Below, piece by piece: positions 57,020 through 64,000 of a stretch of 64,000 nt of DNA; position 1 is the stretch's first letter; every line of letters starts with the position of its first letter. The notes under the pieces were generated by a model, which saw only the letters and a program-made list of their open reading frames with translations, was not told where the DNA came from and did no database searches. The translations under genes were made by a program, and so were the position numbers. Origin of the DNA: Dermatophilus congolensis (lineage in GTDB: Bacteria; Actinomycetota; Actinomycetes; Actinomycetales; Dermatophilaceae); assembly GCA_030538115.1 (NCBI GenBank), contig JAUNUP010000006.1, forward strand, positions 62,001 through 126,000, read 5' to 3'.

Positions 57020-57125
57020 CCGAGGCCCGTCCGAGCCTGTCTGAACCCCCTCTGAGCCCTGACCCACCGCGCACTGCGTGACGCGTACCTCACTCTCCGA
57101 GGGTTCCCTCGACTCCAAGACGCGC

Positions 57126-57160
57126 TATATTGCACGTATTACTCCGTGTTTATCCGTGTT
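57126..57160 (+). promoter_or_regulatory. Candidate promoter and operator of the DUF2249 gene
   Basis: TATATT at 57126-57131 is a good -10 candidate, followed by two copies of TCCGTGTT exactly ten bases apart (57143-57150 and 57153-57160) in the untranslated leader. Same-face spacing suggests a protein-binding site. The -35 is not evident. Confidence 0.45.
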
Positions 57161-57182
57161 CACACAGTGCCAGGAGACGGCC

Positions 57183-57479
57183 TTGAGCGAAACCCAGAAC
57201 CTGCCCCTCGCCGGAGGCGGCCAGCACACCTGCTCCTGCGGCTGCACCGACGAGGGCGTGCCCGAGCTCGACGCGACCGTGATTCCGCACGCCATCCGCC
57301 ACGCGACGATCTTCGGCGCGCTCGAGGCGATCCCGGCCGGCGGCGCCATGATCCTCAAGGCCCCGCACAACCCGCTGCCGCTGCTCGATCAGATCCAGGG
57401 CCGCTGGGGCGAGGCCTTCACGTGGGACTACCTCGACGAAGGCCCCCAGGACTGGCGCCTGCAGTTCACGCGCCACTGA
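57183..57479 (+). CDS. DUF2249 protein
   Basis: The 98-residue protein carries the DUF2249 fold (DATVIPHAIRHATIFGALEAI and WGEAFTWDYLDEGPQDWRLQF). An N-terminal HTCSCGC segment adds three cysteines that may bind a metal. DUF2249 is often found with nitric-oxide or iron-sulphur stress genes in other bacteria, an association not shown here. The start is a TTG after CAGGAGACGG; an upstream reading without a ribosome-binding site is less likely. Confidence 0.8.
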   Translation: MSETQNLPLAGGGQHTCSCGCTDEGVPELDATVIPHAIRHATIFGALEAIPAGGAMILKAPHNPLPLLDQIQGRWGEAFTWDYLDEGPQDWRLQFTRH

Positions 57480-57485
57480 CCGCCG

Positions 57486-57526
57486 GCGGCGTGGGGATCC
57501 CCTGTAGCCACTTGGCCCCACGCCGC
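57486..57526 (+). terminator. First of two hairpins after the DUF2249 gene
   Basis: GCGGCGTGGGG at 57486-57496 pairs perfectly with 57516-57526 around a 19-base loop, seven bases past the stop. Confidence 0.6.
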
Positions 57527-57533
57527 TGCGCGT

Positions 57534-57573
57534 CTGAATGCCCGCCTGCACACCGTTGCAGGCGGGCATTCAG
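57534..57573 (+). terminator. Second hairpin after the DUF2249 gene
   Basis: A 17-base stem (57534-57550 with 57557-57573), GC-rich with AATG/CATT flanks and a six-base loop. Together with the first hairpin it isolates the DUF2249 gene from the secreted-protein gene downstream. Confidence 0.85.
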
Positions 57574-57674
57574 GCGCATTAGAGGACTCTCATCACTTTC
57601 TCCTCGAGCACTAACCTCGCGCCGAGAACCTTCAGGTGTCTCCACAAACGGAGACCACCATCGAAGGAGAAGTC

Positions 57675-58112
57675 ATGAGGATCATGAAGAAGACCGCCGC
57701 CATCGCAGCCGTCGGACTCGCCGCCACCCTCACCGGTGGTCTGGGTGCGTGGGCAGCCTGCACCGGGGACGGCATCCCCGACCGTGACGGCACCGGCCCC
57801 AAGGCCACGCGCGTCGTCGACGGAGTCAAGGACCGCGACGGCACCCCCGACAAGGTCCAGAAGCAGGACCGCGTCCACGTGACGACGGTGGCCCTCAAGG
57901 CCCAGAAGCGTGACGGCACGTGCGACAACGACTGCGACGGCACGCCCAAGAAGGTCGAGAAGCGCGACCGCATTCACCGAGACACCGCCACGAAGGCCAC
58001 GAACAAGGCCCCCAACAAGGCGACGAACAAGCGCGTCCCGGCCAACGATCGCCCCTGCGACGGAACGCCCGACAAGATCCAGAAGCGCGACCGCATCCAC
58101 GTCGCCGCCTGA
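57675..58112 (+). CDS. Secreted small repeat protein (DGTPxK...DRxHV repeats)
   Basis: The 145-residue product follows a near-perfect GAAGGAGA ribosome-binding site. A signal peptide (MRIMKKTAAIAAVGLAATLT) with a likely cleavage after AWA yields a mature protein of about 118 residues. It contains three imperfect repeats, DGTPDKVQKQDRVHV, DGTPKKVEKRDRIHR and DGTPDKIQKRDRIHV, plus DGIPDRDGTG and DGVKDRDGTP; the Asp-rich DxDG pattern resembles calcium-binding loops. Four cysteines are spaced through it. I know of no characterised family; the middle is Lys/Thr/Asn-rich and probably flexible. Confidence 0.75.
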   Translation: MRIMKKTAAIAAVGLAATLTGGLGAWAACTGDGIPDRDGTGPKATRVVDGVKDRDGTPDKVQKQDRVHVTTVALKAQKRDGTCDNDCDGTPKKVEKRDRIHRDTATKATNKAPNKATNKRVPANDRPCDGTPDKIQKRDRIHVAA

Positions 58113-58230
58113 TCTCGGTCGATCCCCGTGCACCCGAGAACCGCTGCCCACGGGCCCTTGTGTTTCACCCTGTGAACGTCAGGGCCCTGGGTAGCGTGAG
58201 GGAAGCCCGGAAACCCGAACGGACACTCCC

Positions 58231-58641
58231 ATGTCGATGAAGGCACCCCTCATAGGCGGCGCGACCGCCCTCATCGGCCTGCTCTCGATCGGCGCAGGAG
58301 CGTGGCTCGCGCTCGAGCGCAACGACCCAGGAGCGCCCCCGCCCGCGGTCGTACTCACGACGGCGCCGCCCGCCCCCTCCGCGACGAGCGACCACCCGAC
58401 GACTCCGGTCTCGGGCACAACCGCGCCCCCCGGCACGACTCGCCCCTCCACGCGCCCCCCGGCGCAGAAGCAGACAGGCGCGACCGCCCGCACGACATCC
58501 GTGCCGCGACCTGCGGCGACGCCGCGCCCCTCCGGAGGTACCCGCGCGTCCGGAGACGGCGCGTCAGGCACACGGTCCGAGCATCGCGGAGAACGAAAGC
58601 ATGCCAAAGCGCCCGCGCCACGGCAGCGTGCCCGTGACTGA
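58231..58641 (+). CDS. Membrane-anchored Pro/Thr-rich protein
   Basis: The 136-residue protein has one N-terminal membrane helix (residues 6-28), then about 100 residues rich in Pro, Thr, Ala and Arg that should lie outside and could reach into the cell wall. The tail is basic (EHRGERKHAKAPAPRQRARD). No enzymatic motif is present. There is no clear ribosome-binding site; ATG 58237 is an alternative start. It converges on the two-component system, seven bases apart. TTCAC-CCT-GTGAA at 58164-58176 upstream is a possible operator. Confidence 0.6.
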   Translation: MSMKAPLIGGATALIGLLSIGAGAWLALERNDPGAPPPAVVLTTAPPAPSATSDHPTTPVSGTTAPPGTTRPSTRPPAQKQTGATARTTSVPRPAATPRPSGGTRASGDGASGTRSEHRGERKHAKAPAPRQRARD

Positions 58642-58647
58642 GACGGA

Positions 58648-59304
58648 TCAGAGCATCCGGTAGCCCATCCCCCGCACGGTCTCGATGCGGTCTTTACCCA
58701 GCTTGGCGCGCAGGTAACGCACGTACACGTCGACCACGTTGGAGCCGGGGTCGAAGTCGTACCCCCACACCCCGTCGAGCAGTTGCTGGCGGCTGAGCAC
58801 GTGGCCCGCGTTTCGCATGAACGTCTCGGCGAGCGCGAACTCGCGGGGCGACAGGTCGACCTCCTTACCGTTCACTTCGACGCGGTGGCCGAGCAGGTCG
58901 ATGGTGACGCCGTTGCGTTCGAGCACACTGGCAGCCGGCTGGCGCACGTCGCGGAGTCGCAAGCGGATGCGGGCCAAGAGCTCGTCGAAGCTGAACGGCT
59001 TGGGTACGTAATCGTCGGCGCCACCCTGCAGCGCCGCCACCCGATCGGGCACGGCTGTGCGGGCGGTGAGCATGATGATCGGCACCGTGCCGCCGCGACG
59101 ACGGATGCGGGTGAGCACCTCGAAGCCGTCGATGTCGGGCAGCCCCACGTCGAGCAGCACGAGGTCGCATTCGCCCGAGAGGGCCAGCTCGACCGCCGCT
59201 TCCCCTGACCATTCACTCTCCGCGGTGTAGCCCTGTTTGGCCAGGCCACGCACGATGAACGAGGCGAGCGTCTCTTCGTCGTCGACGACGAGAAACCTGC
59301 TCAT
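58648..59304 (-). CDS. OmpR-family response regulator
   Basis: The 218-residue regulator has a complete receiver (acidic pair in VVDDEETLA, phosphoacceptor in LVLLDVGLPDIDG, Lys in YVPKPFSFDELL) and a winged-helix domain ending RGMGYRML. It overlaps its kinase gene by four bases. The genes it controls are not known; the convergent membrane protein and the secreted repeat protein beside it are candidates. Confidence 0.92.
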   Translation of the reverse strand: MSRFLVVDDEETLASFIVRGLAKQGYTAESEWSGEAAVELALSGECDLVLLDVGLPDIDGFEVLTRIRRRGGTVPIIMLTARTAVPDRVAALQGGADDYVPKPFSFDELLARIRLRLRDVRQPAASVLERNGVTIDLLGHRVEVNGKEVDLSPREFALAETFMRNAGHVLSRQQLLDGVWGYDFDPGSNVVDVYVRYLRAKLGKDRIETVRGMGYRML

Positions 59305-60803
59305 GTCTCCTCCTCGAATACGTCGGGTTCGCTGGGTAATTCCGGGCCCTCGGTCGCGCTCGCACCCACGGGCACGACGATGCTCACGAGGGCTCCGCGA
59401 CCCAGGTCGGAGTCGATCTCGACCCGGCCGCCGTGGGCGCGGGCGATGGCGGCGACGACAGCGAGCCCGAGCCCGGTGCCCGCGGGCCGTTTGCCGCCCA
59501 CCACGCTGGAGACGCGGGTGAATCGCTCGAGCACCCGTGCATGGTTCTCAGGCGCGATGCCGACGCCCTCGTCGCGCACCCATAGGCGCAGCTCTGCACC
59601 CTCCTTCCGGCTGCCGATGCCGACCCGTGTGCCGGTCTGCGAGTACTTGACCGCATTGGAGGCGAGTTGCTCCCAGGCCTGCACGATGCGGGCCGGGTCG
59701 AGGCGGGCTACGACCATCGCGGCCTCCTCTAGCACCCAGGTGCGTTCGCCTAGCACCTGGGCATGGTCGTACACCTCCTGCGTCACCTCGGCGACGTCGG
59801 TGGCGGAGGGCACGACGAAGTCGTCGCGGTCCGTGCTGGCAATGAGCAGCAGGTCTTCGGCGAGCGTCGTCATGCGCGCGAGCTCTTTGAGCGTCACCGC
59901 ACGGGCGGCCTCGGAGTCGGCCGCGTCCGCCGGGTCCATGATCTCGAGGTGGCCACGCGCGATCGTGATGGGCGTGCGCAGTTCATGGCCGACGTCGCGG
60001 CAGAGCTGCCGCTGGTCGGTGACCGCCTTCTCGATGCGGTCGAGCATCCCGTTCATCGTGCGGGTGAGGTCGGCGAGGTCGTCGCTGCCGCGCACGGGCA
60101 CGCGCGCGCTGAGGTCGTGTTCGTCGATCCCTGCGGCGGTATCGCGCAGCCAAGCGATCGGCTCCAGAGCGCGCGTGACGACGAAGCCGGTCACTGCTCC
60201 GACCAGCAGTAACGCCCCGAGACCAGTGAGCGCAGTCGTGACGAACCGCGAGTTCAGCGCGCGCTTCTCGATGCCGAGGTCGACCACGCGCACCAAGGCG
60301 GCCCGCTCCACTCCGGGAGCCTGCACCGGCATGACGATCCACGCGTAGTCGGTGCCGTCCGCCGTGTACCGCCCTTCGGCGGAGGTCGCGGAGGCGGCCT
60401 GGCGCAGCATCGCCTCGACGAACCCGGGGTCGTCCTCGGGACGCACCGGCCACCCCTCGGGGCCGATCCACGCGACGGTGTCGCCGATGAGCGCGAATCC
60501 GCCCTCCGAGGCCGCGACGGGACGCTGGAGGGCGAGCTCGAAGATCCGGTCGACGCGGTCAGCCTCTGTCGGGGCGAGGGGCTGCTGCGCGAGCGCCGCG
60601 AAGTCGCGCGCCTGCACCCGCAGGGTCTCGACAGCATGACTCTCGACCCGAGCCGATTCGACCGTGTACGAGGCGAACCCGCTCACCACGAGTGCTGCGG
60701 CGGCGAGCGTCAGCACGGTGAGGAGCAGCCGGTCACGCAGACTCCTGGCGCGGGGCCGGGCGGCACGCGGTACCTCCTGCGCAGACGGTCGCGGCTCGCC
60801 CAT
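59301..60803 (-). CDS. Sensor histidine kinase
   Basis: The 500-residue kinase has two membrane helices (about residues 27-47 and 192-214) enclosing an extracellular domain of about 145 residues, a HAMP domain (VTRALEPIAWLRDTAAGID), H-box DVGHELRTPIT with the phospho-histidine, N-box LASNAVKYS and G-box PAGTGLGLAVVAAIA. The stimulus is unknown. TACTCT ends seven bases before the ATG, with GGGGGG in between. Confidence 0.92.
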   Translation of the reverse strand: MGEPRPSAQEVPRAARPRARSLRDRLLLTVLTLAAAALVVSGFASYTVESARVESHAVETLRVQARDFAALAQQPLAPTEADRVDRIFELALQRPVAASEGGFALIGDTVAWIGPEGWPVRPEDDPGFVEAMLRQAASATSAEGRYTADGTDYAWIVMPVQAPGVERAALVRVVDLGIEKRALNSRFVTTALTGLGALLLVGAVTGFVVTRALEPIAWLRDTAAGIDEHDLSARVPVRGSDDLADLTRTMNGMLDRIEKAVTDQRQLCRDVGHELRTPITIARGHLEIMDPADAADSEAARAVTLKELARMTTLAEDLLLIASTDRDDFVVPSATDVAEVTQEVYDHAQVLGERTWVLEEAAMVVARLDPARIVQAWEQLASNAVKYSQTGTRVGIGSRKEGAELRLWVRDEGVGIAPENHARVLERFTRVSSVVGGKRPAGTGLGLAVVAAIARAHGGRVEIDSDLGRGALVSIVVPVGASATEGPELPSEPDVFEEET

Positions 60804-60810
60804 GCCCCCC

Positions 60811-60816
60811 AGAGTA
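60811..60816 (-). promoter_or_regulatory. -10 element of the kinase-regulator operon
   Basis: TACTCT on the minus strand ends seven bases before the kinase ATG; the intervening GGGGGGC could also act as a ribosome-binding site if transcription starts further upstream. Confidence 0.4.
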
Positions 60817-60934
60817 TGCGGACGAAACCTCGCGCGTCAGCGAGCCGCCCTGAATACGCTGCTCAGCACACCTCTCGCTCCGCGCCCAGGCAGGAGGGGC
60901 CGCGAGCCACGACTCCGCCGGTCGGCGTCGTTCG

Positions 60935-61558
60935 TCAGGCGGAGGCGAAGACCGACCGTCCGTGCCACTGTTCGCGGCCGGTGAGGGCGGGGAGCAGCAC
61001 GTCGGCGTGGCCCAGCGCGCAACCGACCCTCGCCGCCAGAGCTGCCGTTTCGGCCACGGCGCCCGGGTGCGGCGCGAACGCGATGCCCGCTGCCTTGGCG
61101 ATGTCGAAGCCGTGCACGATCAGCTCGAACGTGCGGGTCGGCAGGTATTCGGAGAGGTACATGCCGCCCGCGAGGGTGCGAATGGTCGGGTCGGAGTCGG
61201 CCGGCACGGCCGCGAGCGCCTCGCGCACAGCCTTGCCCTGCGCCGCGAATCCGGCGAAGACCTCACCGTGGTCGGTGAGCGCCTGGCCCGCCTCCACACC
61301 GCGGCGGGCGATCTCGGCGTTGACGTCGGGGCCCTGCGCGACCCAGACGTAGTACGCGACCGCATCGGCGCAGGTGACCTTGTCGACAGGCTGGTTCAGG
61401 TACGTCACCACCGTGCTCATCGCGCGGGAAGTGTGACCTATGAGCGCGCGCAGGTTCCATGTGCCGAGCCCGGGGCCGTCGAGCTGCTCCGGCCTTACGC
61501 GGGAGACGAGTTCGGTCACGGCATCCGTTGTGTCGAGGTAACTGCGGCGAGCGTCCAT
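60935..61558 (-). CDS. Mycothiol-dependent maleylpyruvate isomerase-like (MDMPI) protein
   Basis: The 207-residue protein has the DinB/MDMPI four-helix fold: GTWNLRALIGHTSRAMSTVV includes the first metal-binding His, and ELIVHGFDIAKA near the C-terminus contains the last. Members use mycothiol as thiol cofactor; the substrate here is not evident. GATACT lies six bases before the ATG, another leaderless-type arrangement. The gene fits the mycothiol background seen elsewhere in the window. Confidence 0.8.
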   Translation of the reverse strand: MDARRSYLDTTDAVTELVSRVRPEQLDGPGLGTWNLRALIGHTSRAMSTVVTYLNQPVDKVTCADAVAYYVWVAQGPDVNAEIARRGVEAGQALTDHGEVFAGFAAQGKAVREALAAVPADSDPTIRTLAGGMYLSEYLPTRTFELIVHGFDIAKAAGIAFAPHPGAVAETAALAARVGCALGHADVLLPALTGREQWHGRSVFASA

Positions 61559-61820
61559 GCCCCGAGTATCACTGCTGCGGCACGGTTGAGGCGACGAACC
61601 CCGCGACGCGTGTCCGCCGCCGTCGCACATCCAGCCTCTCGGCCGGGCGCTCGACGCGGTGGAGCGTGTGCGGGTGGCGCCTGCGGGACACGTGAGGCCG
61701 GTCCCGCAGAGTGAACGACCACGAACAGTAAGGTCGCTCGGTCAACCGGCCGATGAGGGAGGCGAACTGCGCATCCGCGAGAAGCTCGGGCGCGCACGAA
61801 CTCACCCCAAGGACCCGTTT

Positions 61821-62063
61821 ATGCAGAACTCTTCACTGGCAGGCTGGGGCATCGCCCTGGTCGTTCTCGGCGCGATCCTCAACTGGGCGGTCGCAGACGC
61901 GATCAAGGGCGTCGACCTGTCGATGATCGGCATCATCCTCATGGTCGCCGGCCTCGCGACGTTCGTTCTGGCGTTCGTGCCGCGGGGCAAGAACACCCGA
62001 GTCACGCGCAGCGTCCGCAGCGAAGACGGCATGGTCGAGCAGCGCCGCGACGAAACCCGCTGA
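61821..62063 (+). CDS. DUF6458-like two-helix membrane protein
   Basis: The 80-residue protein has two membrane helices (about residues 8-25 and 36-56) flanked by VADAIKGVDLSMIG and a basic tail (RGKNTRVTRSVRSEDG). The ATG follows AAGGA. The pattern matches DUF6458 membrane proteins of actinobacteria; no function is known. Confidence 0.75.
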   Translation: MQNSSLAGWGIALVVLGAILNWAVADAIKGVDLSMIGIILMVAGLATFVLAFVPRGKNTRVTRSVRSEDGMVEQRRDETR

Positions 62064-62115
62064 CCCGCTCCCGCCAACCCAATCCCGCCGGCTGTGGTTT
62101 CCCTAACTCCTGCTA

Positions 62116-62227
62116 GCCCCGACGTTGTGACACAAAGGATGCAGTTCGCGCGGGTTGCCGCACGTTCACCTATGTGAACGTGGCGCGGCGTGCGCGAAAC
62201 GCATCTCTCGTGTCGCAACGTCGGGGC
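62116..62227. repeat. 112-base near-perfect inverted repeat (long hairpin)
   Basis: Arms 62116-62169 and 62174-62227 (54 bases each) are complementary at about 42 positions around a four-base CTAT loop. The outer 12 pairs and the inner nine (CACGTTCAC/GTGAACGTG) are perfect; mismatches cluster in the middle, some of which are compatible with G-U pairs in RNA. It lies 52 bases past the DUF6458 gene, before the TIGR04338 gene. It could be a terminator, a structured RNA or a small non-autonomous element. Confidence 0.85.
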
Positions 62228-62257
62228 CTGTCGGGGGTAGCGGGCAGGATGTAGGGC

Positions 62258-62890
62258 ATGCCCGCCGCAGCCGACCCCGACGTGGGTGCCGTGTACACCG
62301 CCGAAGATCGGCTCGCGCGGTGGTTCGGCCTCGGCACCGTCACCGTGTTCGGCACGCGCTGGGCGCTTGAACCGGAGGTCGTATTCGCCCGCGTCCCCGA
62401 CGTGCAGCGCTACGTCGACCGCGTGCTCACGCATCTCGCGACCCAAAGCTGGCGCGAGCCGAGCGGCGCAGCGCTGACCCCAGTTGCCGTCCGCGCCCGC
62501 CGGGGCGCCCGCAAAGCCCACTACGACCAGGCCAGACACACGATCGCGATCCCTCCGGCCGAACGAGGCGGAGCCTGGGCGCTGCGCGAATCGGTGGTAC
62601 TCCACGAACTGGCGCACCACCTCTGCGCAGTGCACGCGTCGTCACCCGCCTCGCGCACGACACCGGTGCCCGACACGTGCGTCACGACCCGCGCACCCAG
62701 CACTTCCTGTGCATCCCGCACGCCCCACACTGCCGGCACGTCCAGCGCGAGCGGCCGGAACCACGCTCCCGCCGAGCCGCCTCACGGCCCACACTTCCGT
62801 CGCACCCTGCTGGTCCTGCTCACGGAGGCCGGCCACCCGACGGCCTCCGCCCTTCTACGCATCGCCTTCGCTGACGAGGGCCTGGCATGA
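62258..62890 (+). CDS. TIGR04338-type metallohydrolase with an insertion
   Basis: The 210-residue protein has the zinc motif HELAHHL (HExxH) and a C-terminal HGPHFRRTLLVLLTEAGHP, where a third ligand is expected. About 45 residues rich in Ser, Thr, Ala and Pro (SSPASRTTPVPDTCVTTRAP onward) separate the two, a stretch that I do not recall in other members. It overlaps the DUF2786 gene by four bases, a typical pairing in actinobacteria. Confidence 0.8.
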   Translation: MPAAADPDVGAVYTAEDRLARWFGLGTVTVFGTRWALEPEVVFARVPDVQRYVDRVLTHLATQSWREPSGAALTPVAVRARRGARKAHYDQARHTIAIPPAERGGAWALRESVVLHELAHHLCAVHASSPASRTTPVPDTCVTTRAPSTSCASRTPHTAGTSSASGRNHAPAEPPHGPHFRRTLLVLLTEAGHPTASALLRIAFADEGLA

Positions 62891-63801
62891 GCACGCAGCA
62901 TCCCAGACGTGACAGACGCGACCGGCTCTCGCTCATCGCCGACCTTCTGGCCAGAGCCGAACGCTCGGACTCCCCCGCAGAGCGCGAGTTGTCGCTGGCC
63001 AGGGCACAGAAGGAGGCGGCCCGCCACGGCATCGACCTGGCGGAGGCGGCCTACGCGAATCGTGAAGCCGCGAGCGCTCCGGAGCCGGAGGAGCGCACGG
63101 TCGAGATCGGCCGTCCCCGCAGCCCGGGCCTGCGCACGTTCACCGCCCTGTTTCTGGTCGTCGCCCACGCCAACGACCTGAAATGCCTGGTGGCCCGAGA
63201 CGGCTCCCGCGTCTTCGCCCACGGGATGCCGAGCGACATCGACATGGCCGAGACGATCTACGCGAGCCTGCTGGTGCAGATGGAGACAGACGCCGACCGC
63301 TGGCTCGCCTCCGGCGCCTACCTGCGAGAGCGCCGCCGCGACATCCTGGGCGAGGGCCGGCGCTCCCCCGACGCGGGAGTCGCCCGCCGCAGTTTCAGAA
63401 CCGGTTTCGTCTCCCGCACAGGCGAACTCCTGACGCGGGCCTCGAAGGAGGCGCGTCGCGAGGCCCTGTCGGAGGCAGAGACGCGAGAACTGCCACCCGG
63501 CACAACGTCCGGCAGCACGAAGCCCAGCAGCGCGACGATGCCGGCCGACGCATCCACCCCGAACGACCCGGACAGCACCCGCGGCACCGGCAACACCGGC
63601 GGAGGCAACGGCCTGACGACCACAGCCCTGGCTCTTAGGGCGAAGGAGAAGGCGGTCGAGGAGTTCCACCAGCAGATCATCAAGAAACAGAACATCAGGG
63701 GCACGTTCAAGGCGCAGACCAGGGGAAACGTCTCCTTGGGCGGCTACCACGCAGGCAGAGCCGCAGCCCAGAGGGCACACGCGAACCGCACACGACCGTG
63801 A
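62887..63801 (+). CDS. DUF2786 protein
   Basis: The 304-residue protein has the DUF2786 segment (LSLIADLLARAERSDSPAERELSLARAQ) at its N-terminus, then a helical region that includes FLVVAHANDLKCLVARDG, then about 60 residues of Thr/Ser/Gly-rich linker and a basic helical C-terminus (IIKKQNIRGTFKAQTRGN). The function is unknown; the family is often coupled to TIGR04338 proteins, as it is here by a four-base overlap. Confidence 0.83.
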   Translation: MSTQHPRRDRRDRLSLIADLLARAERSDSPAERELSLARAQKEAARHGIDLAEAAYANREAASAPEPEERTVEIGRPRSPGLRTFTALFLVVAHANDLKCLVARDGSRVFAHGMPSDIDMAETIYASLLVQMETDADRWLASGAYLRERRRDILGEGRRSPDAGVARRSFRTGFVSRTGELLTRASKEARREALSEAETRELPPGTTSGSTKPSSATMPADASTPNDPDSTRGTGNTGGGNGLTTTALALRAKEKAVEEFHQQIIKKQNIRGTFKAQTRGNVSLGGYHAGRAAAQRAHANRTRP

Positions 63802-63862
63802 CCAGCCCCACGTGGCCGTTCTCACGCTATAAGCACGGAGATCTGGCGAGACAATGGTGCCC

Positions 63863-64000
63863 ATGTACGTGCCCGAACACTTCGCCCTGTCCGATGACGA
63901 CGTCGCCGGCATCCTCGCCACGATGGGCGCGGGTGACCTGGTCACCGTGCATGAAGACGGCCCCGACGCGACGTACCTGCCGTTCCATTTCGACCCTCGC
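63863..64000 (+). CDS. PaiB-like FMN-binding regulator, N-terminal part (continues past window)
   Basis: The first 46 residues read MYVPEHFALSDDDVAG and later YLPFHFDPR, matching PaiB-type FMN-binding split-barrel proteins, in which MYVPxHF is diagnostic. The gene runs off the right end, so length and function cannot be judged. GACAAT ends seven bases before the ATG; in-frame ATG 63854 and GTG 63857 are alternatives. Confidence 0.8.
   Translation, partial: MYVPEHFALSDDDVAGILATMGAGDLVTVHEDGPDATYLPFHFDPR

Overview
The window is a gene-dense, roughly 70% GC chromosomal segment of an actinobacterium. Supporting evidence is the mycothiol machinery (mshA, an mshD domain, a mycothiol-dependent formaldehyde dehydrogenase and a mycothiol-type DinB/MDMPI enzyme), carD, senX3-regX3, an orphan GlnR, DUF2516, DUF4032, DUF2786 and DUF222-HNH families, and a CCA-encoding tRNA-Lys(TTT). 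The gene neighbourhoods (carD-ispD-ispF-cysS-rlmB; gpm-ybjN-mshA; glnR-mshD-ppk-mutT1-pst) suggest Micrococcales, but this placement is inference. I see no insertion sequence, prophage or CRISPR array.

Layout. Bases 1-4400 hold the end of otsA, otsB, an orphan MalK-type ATPase with altered catalytic loops, and a DUF4032 kinase-like protein. Bases 4401-12023 read leftward: rlmB, cysS, two small unknowns, a formaldehyde-detoxification pair (metallo-beta-lactamase hydrolase and mscR), and carD-ispD-ispF. Bases 12288-18510 hold a lipoprotein, the regX3/senX3 phosphate sensor divergent from phoU with a PHO box between them, gpmA, a YbjN protein and mshA. Bases 18595-24341 hold a methyltransferase, DUF2516, dtd, ygfZ, a nitrobindin-like protein, a membrane protein, a MoaD/ThiS protein and glnR. 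Bases 24364-28523 hold one uninterrupted frame encoding MshD followed by PPK1, then a MutT1-type protein. The leftward pstS-pstC-pstA-pstB operon lies at 29125-33196 with a second PHO box upstream. Trehalose genes treY and treZ follow, then a GNAT protein, a DUF3516 helicase, purU, ilvA and a predicted pseudokinase. From about 46.8 kb the content is more accessory: an unknown acidic protein, a hexapeptide acyltransferase, a GntR/ABC operon, tRNA-Lys, an FBP zinc protein, a DUF222-HNH protein, small membrane proteins, a VOC/AraC pair, a B3/B4 protein overlapping a class IV aminotransferase, DUF2249, a secreted repeat protein, a membrane-anchored Pro/Thr protein convergent with a two-component system, and at the right end DUF6458, TIGR04338 and DUF2786 proteins plus the start of a PaiB-like regulator.

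How the genes work together. Three themes recur. Phosphate: SenX3/RegX3, PhoU, PstSCAB and PPK1 form a sensing, uptake and storage set, tied together by 11-bp PHO-box repeats at two promoters. Mycothiol: synthesis (MshA, MshD domain) and use (MscR, MDMPI-type enzyme) are spread over the window. Trehalose: both the OtsAB and TreYZ routes are present. At least ten genes have a TANNNT hexamer 6-7 bases before their start codon, the arrangement expected for leaderless mRNAs; this decided several starts below.

The observations I would check first are the MshD-PPK1 frame, the HGN/DFS pseudokinase with a His-rich tail, the 112-base hairpin at 62116-62227, and the secreted repeat protein beside its two-component system.
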